Assembly (NCBI RefSeq): GCF_014635065.1
Contig: NZ_BMCG01000001.1
Coordinates: 434,001-498,000 of the forward strand
Length of the DNA: 64,000 bases
Direction of reading: 5' to 3'
Source: Oxalicibacterium flavum
Lineage (GTDB): Bacteria; Pseudomonadota; Gammaproteobacteria; Burkholderiales; Burkholderiaceae_D
Each line of letters starts with the position of its first letter. The first letter of the stretch is position 1. Shown here piece by piece: positions 41,693-50,081 of this stretch. Made by a program: the position numbers and the translations under genes. The notes under the pieces were generated by a model, which saw only the letters and a list, made by a program, of their open reading frames with translations, was not told where the DNA came from and made no database searches.

Positions 41693-42355
41693 ATGACCTA
41701 CCGCATCGCTCCCAGCATCCTGTCCGCCGACTTCGCCCGCCTGGGCGAGGAAGTGCGCAATGTCGTCGCCGCCGGCGCCGACATCATCCACTTCGACGTG
41801 ATGGACAACCATTACGTTCCGAACCTGACGGTCGGCCCGCTGGTCTGCGAAGCGATCCGCCCGCACGTGCAGGTGCCGATCGACGTGCACCTGATGGTCA
41901 AGCCGGTTGACCGCATCATCCCCGACTTCGCCAAGGCCGGCGCCAACATCATCACCTTCCACCCGGAAGCGTCCGAGCACATCGACCGCTCGCTGCAACT
42001 GATCCGCGACAACGGCTGCAAGGCCGGTCTCGTGTTCAATCCGGCGACCTCGCTGCATTATCTCGAGCACGTGATGGACAAGCTGGACATCGTGCTGCTG
42101 ATGTCGGTCAACCCGGGGTTCGGCGGCCAGTCGTTCATTCCGCACACGCTGAAGAAAATCGAGATGGTACGCAAGCTGATCGACGAATCGGGCCGCGACA
42201 TCATGCTCGAGGTGGACGGCGGCATCAAGATCGACAACATCGAAGCCGTCGCGCGCGCCGGCGCCGACACCTTCGTCGCCGGCTCGGCCATCTTCGGCAA
42301 GCCGGACTACAAGGCCGTGATCGACGCCATGCGCGGCGAACTGGCAAAGGTCTAG
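41693..42355 (+). CDS. rpe: Ribulose-phosphate 3-epimerase
   Basis: TIM-barrel enzyme of 220 aa that interconverts ribulose-5-P and xylulose-5-P. Signature motifs are [40 protein letters not shown]-type [24 protein letters not shown] and [10 protein letters not shown], with metal ligands His and Asp intact. First gene of the rpe-gph-trp run. It lies 7 nt before gph. Confidence 0.97.
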   Translation: MTYRIAPSILSADFARLGEEVRNVVAAGADIIHFDVMDNHYVPNLTVGPLVCEAIRPHVQVPIDVHLMVKPVDRIIPDFAKAGANIITFHPEASEHIDRSLQLIRDNGCKAGLVFNPATSLHYLEHVMDKLDIVLLMSVNPGFGGQSFIPHTLKKIEMVRKLIDESGRDIMLEVDGGIKIDNIEAVARAGADTFVAGSAIFGKPDYKAVIDAMRGELAKV

Positions 42356-42362
42356 ATTCACG

Positions 42363-43064
42363 ATGATCAATCAGCCTGCCGGATTCAGCAAAGAGTTCAC
42401 CCACATTCGCGGTGTCATCGTCGATCTCGATGGCACCATGCTGCACACCGCGCAGGATCTGCATATCACCATCAACCGGGTACGGCATGACCTCGGCCTG
42501 TCGGCACTGACTCTCGAGACCGTGATCAGCTTCGTCGGCAAGGGTGCAGAAAACCTGGTGCGTTCTTCATTGCTTATCGACCAGCCGGAAGAACAGGTCA
42601 ACGCCCGTTTTCCTGCCGCCATGCAGTTGTTCAACCTGCACTATCAGGAAATCAACGGCGACTACGCCACCGTTTATCCGGGCGTGCACGAAGGCTTGCA
42701 GGCCATGCAGGCAAAAGGGTTGCGCCTTGCCTGCGTGACCAACAAGCCGATGGATTTCACCATTCCATTGCTGTACAAGACCGGCCTGCGTGATTATTTC
42801 GAGGTGGTTTACGGCGGCGACTCGTTCTCGCGCAAGAAACCGGATCCCATGCAGTTGCTGCAGGTCTGCGCAGATTTTGCGCTGGAGCCGTTTGAAGTCG
42901 TCGCCATCGGCGACTCGATCAACGATGCGCAGGCGGCGCGCGCCGCCGGCTGCCGCGTGCTGACCGTGCCGTATGGCTACAACCACGGCCACGCTATACA
43001 GGAAGTTGACAGCGATGGTATAGTTTCCTCGCTGCTCGACGCAGCCCATCTTATTTCAACCTGA
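42363..43064 (+). CDS. gph: Phosphoglycolate phosphatase
   Basis: HAD-family phosphatase of 233 aa that removes 2-phosphoglycolate from DNA-repair byproducts. The nucleophile motif is VIVDLDGTMLHTA, motif II is CVTNKP and motif III/IV is FSRKKPDP with AIGDSINDAQAARAAG. It is the standard partner of rpe. The trp leader begins 7 nt after its stop codon, so the trp promoter probably lies inside gph or read-through occurs. Confidence 0.95.
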   Translation: MINQPAGFSKEFTHIRGVIVDLDGTMLHTAQDLHITINRVRHDLGLSALTLETVISFVGKGAENLVRSSLLIDQPEEQVNARFPAAMQLFNLHYQEINGDYATVYPGVHEGLQAMQAKGLRLACVTNKPMDFTIPLLYKTGLRDYFEVVYGGDSFSRKKPDPMQLLQVCADFALEPFEVVAIGDSINDAQAARAAGCRVLTVPYGYNHGHAIQEVDSDGIVSSLLDAAHLIST

Positions 43065-43071
43065 AACACAC

Positions 43072-43155
43072 ATGTCTTCTCCCGACAAAAAACGTTTCGC
43101 AACACCCGGCACGCATGAGGCCTGGCTGTGGCGACGCTGGCAATTCTGGCGCTGA
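43072..43155 (+). CDS. trpL: trp operon leader peptide
   Basis: A 27-codon reading frame whose C-terminal third is WLWRRWQFWR: four Trp codons within the last ten. It lies between gph and trpE and is followed directly by an intrinsic terminator, the arrangement of a transcription attenuator. Stalling at Trp codons when charged tRNA-Trp is scarce would allow read-through into trpE. The ribosome-binding site is weak, so reinitiation from gph (stop at 43064) may help. Confidence 0.88.
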   Translation: MSSPDKKRFATPGTHEAWLWRRWQFWR

Positions 43156-43205
43156 CCGCCACTTGCCGCCGATCGCGCACGCTTGTGCGAACGGCAACGT
43201 TTTTT
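43128..43205 (+). promoter_or_regulatory. trp attenuator
   Basis: Terminator: TTGCCG (43163-43168) pairs with CGGCAA (43192-43197), with an inner CGCAC/GTGCG stem (43176-43180, 43185-43189), then CG and a T6 run (43200-43205). Competing pairs: GTGGCG (43128-43133) with CGCCAC (43157-43162) as the 1:2 hairpin, and TGGCAA (43138-43143) with TTGCCG as an antiterminator that would take the left arm of the terminator. Stalling at the first Trp codons would disrupt the 1:2 stem. Confidence 0.8.
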
Positions 43206-43261
43206 GCAGTATCCGCTAAAGGATCAAACCGCTCGACTACAATAGCGGTCCGGAGAAAACC

Positions 43262-44758
43262 ATGACTGAAACCGAATTCAACTCGCTGGCCGCGCAAGGC
43301 TACAACCGCATTCCGCTGGTCGCACAGGCCTTTGCCGATCTCGAAACCCCGCTGTCGCTGTATCTCAAGCTGGCACAGACGCGCAACGGTGGAAAAAACT
43401 CCTTCCTGCTCGAATCCGTGGTCGGCGGCGAACGCTTCGGCCGCTATTCCTTCATCGGCCTGCCCGCCAACACCCTGCTGCGCAGCTTCGGCACGCGCGT
43501 CGAGGTGGTGCGCGACGACCAGGTGATCGAAACCTTCGACGGCAATCCGCTCGATTTCATCGCCGACTATCAAGCGCGCTACAAGGTTGCGGTCGCGCCC
43601 GACATGCCGCGTTTCTGCGGCGGACTGGCCGGCTACTTCGGCTACGATGCCGTGCGCCACGTCGAGAAACGCCTCGCACACAGCGCGCCGAAGGACGACC
43701 TCGGCCTGCCGGAAATCCTGCTGCTGCTGACCGAGGAACTGGCCGTCATCGACAATCTCTCGGGCAAGCTTTATCTCATCATTTACGTCGATCCGGCGCA
43801 GCCGCAAGCCTTCGAGCAGGGCCGCAAGCGCCTGCAGGCACTGCGCGCCTCGCTGCACCAGGCGGTCGAAGCGCCGCTGACGCTGGCGTCCAAACGTACC
43901 GAAACCATCCGCGAATTCGACAAGGCAGATTACCTGGCCGCCGTCGCGCGCGCCAAGGAATACGTGATGGCCGGCGACCTGATGCAGGTGCAGATCGGCC
44001 AGCGCATCAAGAAGCCCTATACCGACGCGCCACTGACGCTGTACCGCGCGCTGCGCTCGCTGAATCCGTCGCCCTATATGTACTTCTACAACTTCGGCGA
44101 CATGCAGATCGTCGGCTCGTCGCCCGAGATCCTGGTGCGCAACGAGTCGATCGCCGACAGCAGGAAGAAGGTCACGATCCGTCCGCTCGCCGGCACGCGC
44201 CCGCGCGGCGACACGCCAGAGAAAGATGCCGCGCTGGCCAAGGAACTGCTGGCCGATCCCAAGGAGATCGCCGAACACGTGATGCTGATCGATCTCGCGC
44301 GCAACGACATCGGCCGCATCGCCGAGATCGGCAGCGTGAAGGTCACCGACAAGTTGGTCATCGAAAAGTATTCGCACGTGCAGCACATCGTCTCCAACGT
44401 TGAAGGCACGCTGAAGGATGGCCTGACCAATCTCGACGTGCTGAAAGCCACCTTCCCGGCCGGCACGCTGTCCGGCGCGCCGAAAGTGCGCGCGATGGAA
44501 ATCATCGACGAACTGGAACCGACCAAGCGCGGCATCTATGGCGGCGCCTGCGGCTACCTGTCGTTCGGCGGCGAGATGGACCTCGCGATCGCGATCCGCA
44601 CCGGCGTCATCAAGGACGGCATGCTTTACGTACAGGCGGCCGCCGGCATCGTCGCCGATTCGGTGCCCGAGATGGAATGGCAGGAAACCGAGAACAAGGC
44701 CCGCGCTGTGCTTAGAGCCGCAGAGCAGGTGCAGGACGGCCTGGATGGAGAAATCTGA
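43262..44758 (+). CDS. trpE: Anthranilate synthase component I
   Basis: Converts chorismate to anthranilate with ammonia from TrpG. The protein of 498 aa contains the chorismate-binding motifs: [69 protein letters not shown] and [10 protein letters not shown]. The N-terminal feedback region has LLESV (Trp-binding). CGGAGAAAACC precedes the ATG. Its last 18 codons ([18 protein letters not shown]) exist a second time, recoded, 151 nt downstream. In this proximal copy codons AGA and CTT are unlike the rest of the gene. Confidence 0.97.
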   Translation: MTETEFNSLAAQGYNRIPLVAQAFADLETPLSLYLKLAQTRNGGKNSFLLESVVGGERFGRYSFIGLPANTLLRSFGTRVEVVRDDQVIETFDGNPLDFIADYQARYKVAVAPDMPRFCGGLAGYFGYDAVRHVEKRLAHSAPKDDLGLPEILLLLTEELAVIDNLSGKLYLIIYVDPAQPQAFEQGRKRLQALRASLHQAVEAPLTLASKRTETIREFDKADYLAAVARAKEYVMAGDLMQVQIGQRIKKPYTDAPLTLYRALRSLNPSPYMYFYNFGDMQIVGSSPEILVRNESIADSRKKVTIRPLAGTRPRGDTPEKDAALAKELLADPKEIAEHVMLIDLARNDIGRIAEIGSVKVTDKLVIEKYSHVQHIVSNVEGTLKDGLTNLDVLKATFPAGTLSGAPKVRAMEIIDELEPTKRGIYGGACGYLSFGGEMDLAIAIRTGVIKDGMLYVQAAAGIVADSVPEMEWQETENKARAVLRAAEQVQDGLDGEI

Positions 44759-44909
44759 CATGGCAAATATTCCACAAGCGGGCATTGTTGGGGCGAAGGC
44801 TAACCTGCGCAAAGCGCAGGTTAAGCGTAGCGGCCGTAGCCACAACTTCCATCGCGCCGTATTGCGCGCAGCGGAACAGGTACAAGACGGACTGGACGGG
44901 GAGATCTGA
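44702..44909 (+). repeat. Recoded direct duplication of the trpE 3' end
   Basis: Copy A (44702-44758, end of trpE) and copy B (44853-44909, before trpG) each encode [18 protein letters not shown] and stop, and both continue with CATG. Of 57 nt, 42 match. Thirteen of 18 sense codons differ and every change is synonymous. Between them lies 94 nt of unrelated DNA with a 10-bp hairpin (44801-44810 with 44814-44823, loop AAA). The unit of 151 nt shifts the reading frame, so copy B is read in a separate small ORF. Confidence 0.9.
44760..44909 (+). CDS. 49-aa mini-ORF between trpE and trpG ending in a TrpE tail copy
   Basis: The ATG follows the trpE stop by one base (TGACATG), with GGAG of the trpE end acting as ribosome-binding site. 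The first 31 residues are basic and unrelated to TrpE ([20 protein letters not shown], then KRSGRSHNF). The last 18 repeat the TrpE C-terminus exactly. The end supplies GGGGAG and the same TGACATG junction to trpG, so translational coupling along the operon is kept. Whether the peptide does anything is unknown; the frame may simply preserve coupling through an inserted fragment. Confidence 0.6.
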   Translation: MANIPQAGIVGAKANLRKAQVKRSGRSHNFHRAVLRAAEQVQDGLDGEI

Positions 44910-44910
44910 C

Positions 44911-45474
44911 ATGCTGCTCATGCTCGACAATTACGACTCCTTCACCTACAACCTCGTGCAGTATTTCGGCGAGCTCGGCGAGGACGTCCATACGGTGCGC
45001 AACGACGAGATCACGCTGGAAGAAATCGAAGCACTGAAGCCGGAACGCATCTGCATTTCGCCCGGCCCGTGTTCGCCGGCCGAAGCCGGCGTCTCGATCC
45101 CGGTGCTGCAGCACTTCGCCGGCAAGCTACCCATCCTCGGCGTGTGCCTCGGCCACCAGGCCATCGGCGCGGCGTTCGGCGGCAAGGTGGTGCGCGCGCA
45201 GCAGGTCATGCACGGCAAGACTTCGCCGATCGAACACACGGGCGTCGGCGTCTTCAAGGACCTGCCGAGCCCCTATACGGTGATTCGCTATCACTCGCTG
45301 GCGATCGAGCGCGCCTCGCTGCCCGACTGCCTGGAAGTGACGGCATGGACCGCCGACGGCGAGATCATGGGGGTGCGCCACAAGCAGTTCGACATCGAAG
45401 GCGTGCAATTCCATCCGGAATCCATCCTGTCCGAACACGGCCACGCGCTGCTGAAGAACTTTCTTGTCCGCTGA
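44911..45474 (+). CDS. trpG: Anthranilate synthase component II (glutamine amidotransferase)
   Basis: Class I glutamine amidotransferase of 187 aa that supplies ammonia to TrpE. The triad is visible: Cys79 in [11 protein letters not shown], and His/Glu in [14 protein letters not shown]. It opens [21 protein letters not shown], the TrpG/PabA pattern. GGGGAG lies 7 nt before the start, inside the preceding mini-ORF. Longer in-frame starts upstream fall in the inserted segment and are not used. Confidence 0.96.
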   Translation: MLLMLDNYDSFTYNLVQYFGELGEDVHTVRNDEITLEEIEALKPERICISPGPCSPAEAGVSIPVLQHFAGKLPILGVCLGHQAIGAAFGGKVVRAQQVMHGKTSPIEHTGVGVFKDLPSPYTVIRYHSLAIERASLPDCLEVTAWTADGEIMGVRHKQFDIEGVQFHPESILSEHGHALLKNFLVR

Positions 45475-45494
45475 TCCATAGAGAAAGAATCGCC

Positions 45495-46529
45495 ATGCCC
45501 ATTACCGAACAGGAAGCCCTGCTGCGCTGCATCGAACACCGCGAGATCTTCCACGACGAGATGCTGCATCTGTTCCGCAAGATCATGAGCGGCGAGATGT
45601 CGCCCGTCATGATCGCGGCGCTGACCATGGGCCTGCGCGTGAAGAAGGAAACCATCGGCGAGATCGCGGCGGCAGCGCAGGTCATGCGCGAATTCTCGAC
45701 CAAGGTGCCGCTGGACGATACCGCCGGCCTGCTCGACATCGTCGGCACCGGCGGCGATGGCGCGCACACTTTCAACATTTCGACCGCCTCGATGTTCGTC
45801 GCGGCAGCGGCCGGCGCGCGTGTCGCCAAGCATGGCGGACGCAGCGTGTCGTCGTCGTCGGGCAGCGCCGACGTGCTCGAATCGCTGGGCGCCAACATCG
45901 ATCTGAAGCCTGAATTGGTGGCCGAAGCGATCCGCCAGACCGGCATCGGCTTCATGTTCGCGCCCAATCACCATGCCGCGATGAAGCATGCGGCGCCGGT
46001 CCGCCGCGAACTCGGCGTGCGCACCATCTTCAATATCCTCGGCCCGCTGACCAATCCGGCCGGCGCGCCCAACATCCTGATGGGCGTGTTCCATCCGGAC
46101 TTGGTCGGCATCCAGGTGCGCGTGCTGCAGCGCCTCGGCGCGCAGCACGCGGTCGTGGTCTGGGGCCGCGACAACATGGACGAGGTCTCGCTGGGCGCGG
46201 CCACCATGGTCGGCGAACTGGTTGACGGCAACATCCGCGAATACGAAATCCATCCCGAAGACTTCGGCCTGCAGATGACGTCCAGCCGCAACCTCAAGGT
46301 CGCGAACTCGGCCGAATCGAAGGCCAGGATCTTCGAGGCGCTCGACAACACCGACGGACCGGCACGCGACATCGTGGTGCTCAATGCCGGCACCGCACTG
46401 TATGCGGCCGGCGTCGCAACCTCGATCGCCGATGGCATGACCAAGGCGCGCGCCGTCATCGCGTCCGGCGCCGCGCGCGCCAAGCTCGAGCAGTTCGTGC
46501 GTGTGACGCAGGAACTGGGCAAGGCCTGA
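45495..46529 (+). CDS. trpD: Anthranilate phosphoribosyltransferase
   Basis: Transfers a phosphoribosyl group from PRPP to anthranilate. The protein of 344 aa has the PRPP loop [17 protein letters not shown], the [21 protein letters not shown] block, [22 protein letters not shown] and the metal-binding [14 protein letters not shown]. It follows trpG by 20 nt and is a separate gene, not fused to trpG as in enterics. Confidence 0.97.
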   Translation: MPITEQEALLRCIEHREIFHDEMLHLFRKIMSGEMSPVMIAALTMGLRVKKETIGEIAAAAQVMREFSTKVPLDDTAGLLDIVGTGGDGAHTFNISTASMFVAAAAGARVAKHGGRSVSSSSGSADVLESLGANIDLKPELVAEAIRQTGIGFMFAPNHHAAMKHAAPVRRELGVRTIFNILGPLTNPAGAPNILMGVFHPDLVGIQVRVLQRLGAQHAVVVWGRDNMDEVSLGAATMVGELVDGNIREYEIHPEDFGLQMTSSRNLKVANSAESKARIFEALDNTDGPARDIVVLNAGTALYAAGVATSIADGMTKARAVIASGAARAKLEQFVRVTQELGKA

Positions 46530-46564
46530 ACCGCCCTTACTGGAAAAAACGCTGGGAAAGAACG

Positions 46565-47365
46565 ATGTCAGACATTCTCAACAAGATCCTCGCCGTCAAG
46601 ACTGAAGAAATCGCCGCGGCCAAGAAATACCGCAGCCTAGCCAGCCTGCGCGATGAAGTCGAATCCGACCGCGAGGCGCGCGCCGGATTGCGCGGCTTCG
46701 AGGCGGCCATGCGCGCCAAGATCGCCGACGGCCGCGCGGCGGTGATCGCAGAAGTGAAGAAGGCTTCGCCGTCCAAGGGCGTGCTGCGCCCGGACTTCCA
46801 ACCCGCCGAGATCGCACAGAGCTACGCTGCGCATGGTGCGGCCTGCCTGTCGGTGCTGACCGACGTGCAATTCTTCCAGGGCGCGCCCGACTACCTGAAA
46901 CAGGCGCGCGCCGCCTGTGCGCTGCCGGTGCTGCGCAAGGATTTCATCGTCGATCCGTATCAGATTTATGAAGCGCGTTCGTGGGGTGCCGATTGCATCC
47001 TGCTGATCGTCGCCGCGCTCGACCACGGCCTGATGGCCGAACTCGAAGCCTGCGCGCACGAGCTCGGCATGAACGTGCTGGTGGAAGTGCACGATGCCGA
47101 CGAACTGACCGCCGCGCTGCGCCTGAAGACCGCCCTGCTCGGCATCAACAACCGCAACCTGCGCACCTTCGAGACCACGCTGCAGACCACGCTCGACCTG
47201 TTGCCGCGCATTTCGCCGGACAAGCTGGTGGTGACCGAATCGGGCATCCTCGGGCCGGACGATGTGAAGAAGATGCGCGATGCCGACGTGCACGCCTTCC
47301 TGGTCGGCGAAGCCTTCATGCGCGCCGCCGATCCGGGTACCGAACTGGCCAGACTGTTCAGCTGA
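46565..47365 (+). CDS. trpC: Indole-3-glycerol phosphate synthase
   Basis: TIM-barrel enzyme of 266 aa that closes the indole ring. Motifs: [19 protein letters not shown] (catalytic Lys and Glu), [66 protein letters not shown] and VTESGIL. It is not fused to a TrpF domain. Last gene of the trpEGDC operon; a strong terminator follows 20 nt later. Confidence 0.97.
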   Translation: MSDILNKILAVKTEEIAAAKKYRSLASLRDEVESDREARAGLRGFEAAMRAKIADGRAAVIAEVKKASPSKGVLRPDFQPAEIAQSYAAHGAACLSVLTDVQFFQGAPDYLKQARAACALPVLRKDFIVDPYQIYEARSWGADCILLIVAALDHGLMAELEACAHELGMNVLVEVHDADELTAALRLKTALLGINNRNLRTFETTLQTTLDLLPRISPDKLVVTESGILGPDDVKKMRDADVHAFLVGEAFMRAADPGTELARLFS

Positions 47366-47385
47366 AAAGGGAAGTCACGAAGAAC

Positions 47386-47423
47386 ATGCCGCGATGACGG
47401 GATTCCGCATCGCGGCATTTTTC
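47386..47423 (+). terminator. Terminator of the trp operon
   Basis: A perfect 11-bp stem (47386-47396 with 47408-47418), an 11-nt loop and a T5 run. The T-run overlaps the stop codon of the convergent M61 peptidase gene. Confidence 0.9.
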
Positions 47424-49212
47424 ATTTGCGGCGGAGCCAGCCCTCGCGCAAGGCCGGCTGTGCTGCCGGTTTCGCATCCAGCGCGAGCGTGACATTGGGG
47501 AAGTCCGATACCGCCATGCGCGCATCGAAGGTCAGCAATTCGTCACGGCGGAAAGCGTGGATCACGAAGCGGTCGCCGAGGCGGTAACGCGCCAGCAGCG
47601 CGTCGATGTTGCTGCCGTTCACGCGCAGGCCGTCGATGGCGACGATGATGTCGCCAGCCGACAGCCCCGCCTTCTGCGCCGCCGAACCCTCGAAGATGGT
47701 GCCGACCTTGCAGTCGTTGCCTTCGCGCACGGTGCGCATGCCGAGCGCGGCGCGGCCGCGGCTGCGTTCGTCCTTCAATGTCACGCCGAAAGGCGCGAGC
47801 AGGCGCGCCAGCGGCAGGTCATCGGTGCCGCGTACCCAGCGATCCAGCGTGCGCTTGAGCTTCAGGCCGGTGACGCTGTCGAACAGTGCATCGACTTCGT
47901 CCTCGGTGATGCCGCGGCCGCCACGTTCGGTATAGAAGTCGCGGCCGTACTGCTGCCACAGCGCGCGCATGACGTCGTCGAGTGATTTGGCGCCGCCGGT
48001 TTCGGCGCGTATCGTCAGGTCCAGCGCCAGCGCCACCAGCGAACCCTTGGTGTAGTAGCTGACGATGGCGTTGGTCGCGTTCTCGTCCTGGCGGTAATAC
48101 TTGACCCACGCATCGAAGCTCGATTCGGCCACGCTCTGCCTGGTGCGGCCGGCGCCGCGCAGCACGCCGTTGACGGTCTTGGCGATGAGCTTCAGGTAGG
48201 CGGTCTCGTCGATCGCGCCGCTGCGTACCAGGATCAGGTCATCGTAATAACTCGTGAAGCCCTCGAACAGCCACAGCAGCGGCGTGTAGTTTTCCTTGCT
48301 CAGATCGTAGGGTGCGAAGGCGGCCGGCTTGATGCGCTTGACGTTCCAGGTATGGAAATACTCGTGGCTGCACAGGCCGAGGAAGGTGCGATAGCCTTCG
48401 CTCATCTCGCTTTTTCCCTTGACCGGCAGGTCGCCGCGCGAGCAGATCAGCGCGGTCGAGGCACGATGCTCGAGTCCGCCATAGCCCTCGCTGACCACCA
48501 TCGTCATGAAGACGTAGCGGTCCATCGGCGCGCGCCGCGTGCGCGGCTCGAACAGCGCGATCTGCGCCTCGCAGATCTTCTTCAGGTCGGCCGTGATGCG
48601 ATCGAGATCGAGGTTCGGCACCTTGCCCGTAAACACCACGTCGTGCTGCACGCCCCAGGCCTTGAAGGAGGCCAATGCGAAGGTGCCCATCTCGACCGGA
48701 TGGTCGATGAGTTCGTCGTAATTCGCGGCGGCATAGGTGCCGAAGCCGTAGCGGCGCGCCTTCAGGCGCGGCATGGCAGTCGCCACGCGCCATTTGTCGT
48801 ATTCGGCACCGGCCGGCTTGCGGATGTCGGCCACATGCTCGCTCTCCTCCTGGCCGTGCACGCGCAGGAACACGCTGGTGCCGTTGAAGAATCCATGTAG
48901 CTGGTCCAGATGCGCGGTGCGCACCGACAGGTCCCAGGCATAGACTTCGTACTCGAGCGTCAGCGGGCCGTCGCATGGCGCGGCCTGCCAGGTGTGCTTG
49001 TCGATCTTCTTCAGTGCGATCTTGCGGCGGCCGCAGGTGGCGGCGATCTGCACGATGTTCTTGGCGAATTCGCGGATCATGTAGCTGCCGGGAATCCAGG
49101 CCGGCAGCGAGAACAGCTGGCCTTGCGGATCGGGCGCGGCAACCGTGACGGTGACGCCGAACAGGTGGGCGGCGGGATTCTTGGGAACGATGGTGTAGTG
49201 GATGGAAGTCAT
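47422..49212 (-). CDS. M61-family (glycyl) aminopeptidase with PDZ domain
   Basis: Protein of 596 aa. The N-terminal domain is followed by the M61 core: GGLEH (245-249), the zinc motif HEYFHTW (283-287), the second-sphere LLWLFEGFTSYYDD with the third zinc-ligand Glu, and SYYTKGSLVALALDL. A PDZ domain near residues 490-570 carries AAQKAGLSAGDIIVAIDG. No signal peptide is visible, so it is probably cytosolic, releasing N-terminal residues. Upstream codons to 49332 read through a terminator and were dropped; the start is 49212. Confidence 0.92.
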   Translation of the reverse strand: MTSIHYTIVPKNPAAHLFGVTVTVAAPDPQGQLFSLPAWIPGSYMIREFAKNIVQIAATCGRRKIALKKIDKHTWQAAPCDGPLTLEYEVYAWDLSVRTAHLDQLHGFFNGTSVFLRVHGQEESEHVADIRKPAGAEYDKWRVATAMPRLKARRYGFGTYAAANYDELIDHPVEMGTFALASFKAWGVQHDVVFTGKVPNLDLDRITADLKKICEAQIALFEPRTRRAPMDRYVFMTMVVSEGYGGLEHRASTALICSRGDLPVKGKSEMSEGYRTFLGLCSHEYFHTWNVKRIKPAAFAPYDLSKENYTPLLWLFEGFTSYYDDLILVRSGAIDETAYLKLIAKTVNGVLRGAGRTRQSVAESSFDAWVKYYRQDENATNAIVSYYTKGSLVALALDLTIRAETGGAKSLDDVMRALWQQYGRDFYTERGGRGITEDEVDALFDSVTGLKLKRTLDRWVRGTDDLPLARLLAPFGVTLKDERSRGRAALGMRTVREGNDCKVGTIFEGSAAQKAGLSAGDIIVAIDGLRVNGSNIDALLARYRLGDRFVIHAFRRDELLTFDARMAVSDFPNVTLALDAKPAAQPALREGWLRRK

Positions 49213-49288
49213 CGGCACGAATGGTCGGCGGGAGAAGGCACTAGTGTAGCGGCATTGCCCGCCGCATGCAGGTGCGCCGGGCAAACGA

Positions 49289-49321
49289 AAGGCGCCGGCA
49301 TCGGCTGATGCACGGCGCCTT
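49289..49321 (-). terminator. Intrinsic terminator of the dsbC-like gene
   Basis: A 9-bp stem (49289-49297 with 49313-49321) with a smaller inner hairpin lies 15 nt beyond the stop codon. On the minus strand it ends CCTTTCGTTT. Confidence 0.75.
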
Positions 49322-49335
49322 GCGAAACGCACGGC

Positions 49336-50058
49336 TTACTTGATCGACGACAGCTTGGCTTCGAGCGCCTTGGTATCGATCGCGCCGGGGATGCGCGAAC
49401 CGTCGGCGAAGATGATGGTCGGCGTGCCGGTTACTTTCATGCTGCGGCCCAATTCGATGACCTTCTCATGCGGCGTGGTGCAGTTGGCCGGCGCGGTCGG
49501 CGGCAGCTTGCCGTTCAGCATCCAGTCGCTCCATGCCTTGGAACGATCGGGCGCGCACCAGATGTTGCGCGACTTTTCGATCGAATCAGGCGACAGGATG
49601 TTATAGAAGAAGGTGTAGACGGTGATGTTGTCCACGTCTTCCAGCGTACGGCGGAAACGCTTGCAGTAGCCGCAGTTCGGATCCTCGAAGACTGCGATCA
49701 CGCGCTTGCCGTTGCCCTTGACTTCCTTCATCGCCAGTTCGAGCGGCAGGTTGCCAAAGGTGACCTTGTTGATCTCGTCGAGGCGCGCCTTGGTGTAGTC
49801 CTGATAGGTGCGCGTATCGACCACGCGGCCAACGAACAGGTACTCGGCCTTGGCATCGGTATAAATGATGTCGCCGTTGACCTGCACTTCGAACAGGCCC
49901 GAGTAGGGCGTCTTGGTGACCGATTCGACCTTGGCTTCTTCGCCCAGGCGCGGCGTGATCGCCTTGCGTACCGCTGCCTCCTGCGCGGTTTCGGCCCAGG
50001 CGCTCATCGAGACCAGCGTTGCCAGCATGGCAGCTGCCCATGTTGCTGCTTTCATCAT
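49336..50058 (-). CDS. dsbC: Thiol:disulfide interchange protein DsbC
   Basis: Periplasmic disulfide isomerase of 240 aa. The signal peptide ends near SMSAWAETA. The N-terminal dimerisation domain (VESVTKTPYSGLFEVQVNGDIIYTD) is followed by a thioredoxin fold with active site CGYC (Cys129 and Cys132), the cis-Pro motif VTGTPTIIFADG and an extra Cys pair (IWCAPD; ANCTTP). It lies 23 nt after the UbiH-like gene. DsbB, the oxidant of DsbA, is encoded later in the window at 59230. Confidence 0.93.
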   Translation of the reverse strand: MMKAATWAAAMLATLVSMSAWAETAQEAAVRKAITPRLGEEAKVESVTKTPYSGLFEVQVNGDIIYTDAKAEYLFVGRVVDTRTYQDYTKARLDEINKVTFGNLPLELAMKEVKGNGKRVIAVFEDPNCGYCKRFRRTLEDVDNITVYTFFYNILSPDSIEKSRNIWCAPDRSKAWSDWMLNGKLPPTAPANCTTPHEKVIELGRSMKVTGTPTIIFADGSRIPGAIDTKALEAKLSSIK

Positions 50059-50081
50059 GTATCCGTTTCTAAGTGGGGAAT

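Noticed and set aside
43006-43024. TTGACA followed by TATAGT as the trp promoter
   Set aside because: The spacer is only 7 bp, too short for sigma-70. The true trp promoter was not found.
44702-44909. Template/variable repeat pair of a diversity-generating retroelement
   Set aside because: Differences are synonymous and involve all bases, not adenines only, and there is no reverse transcriptase gene.
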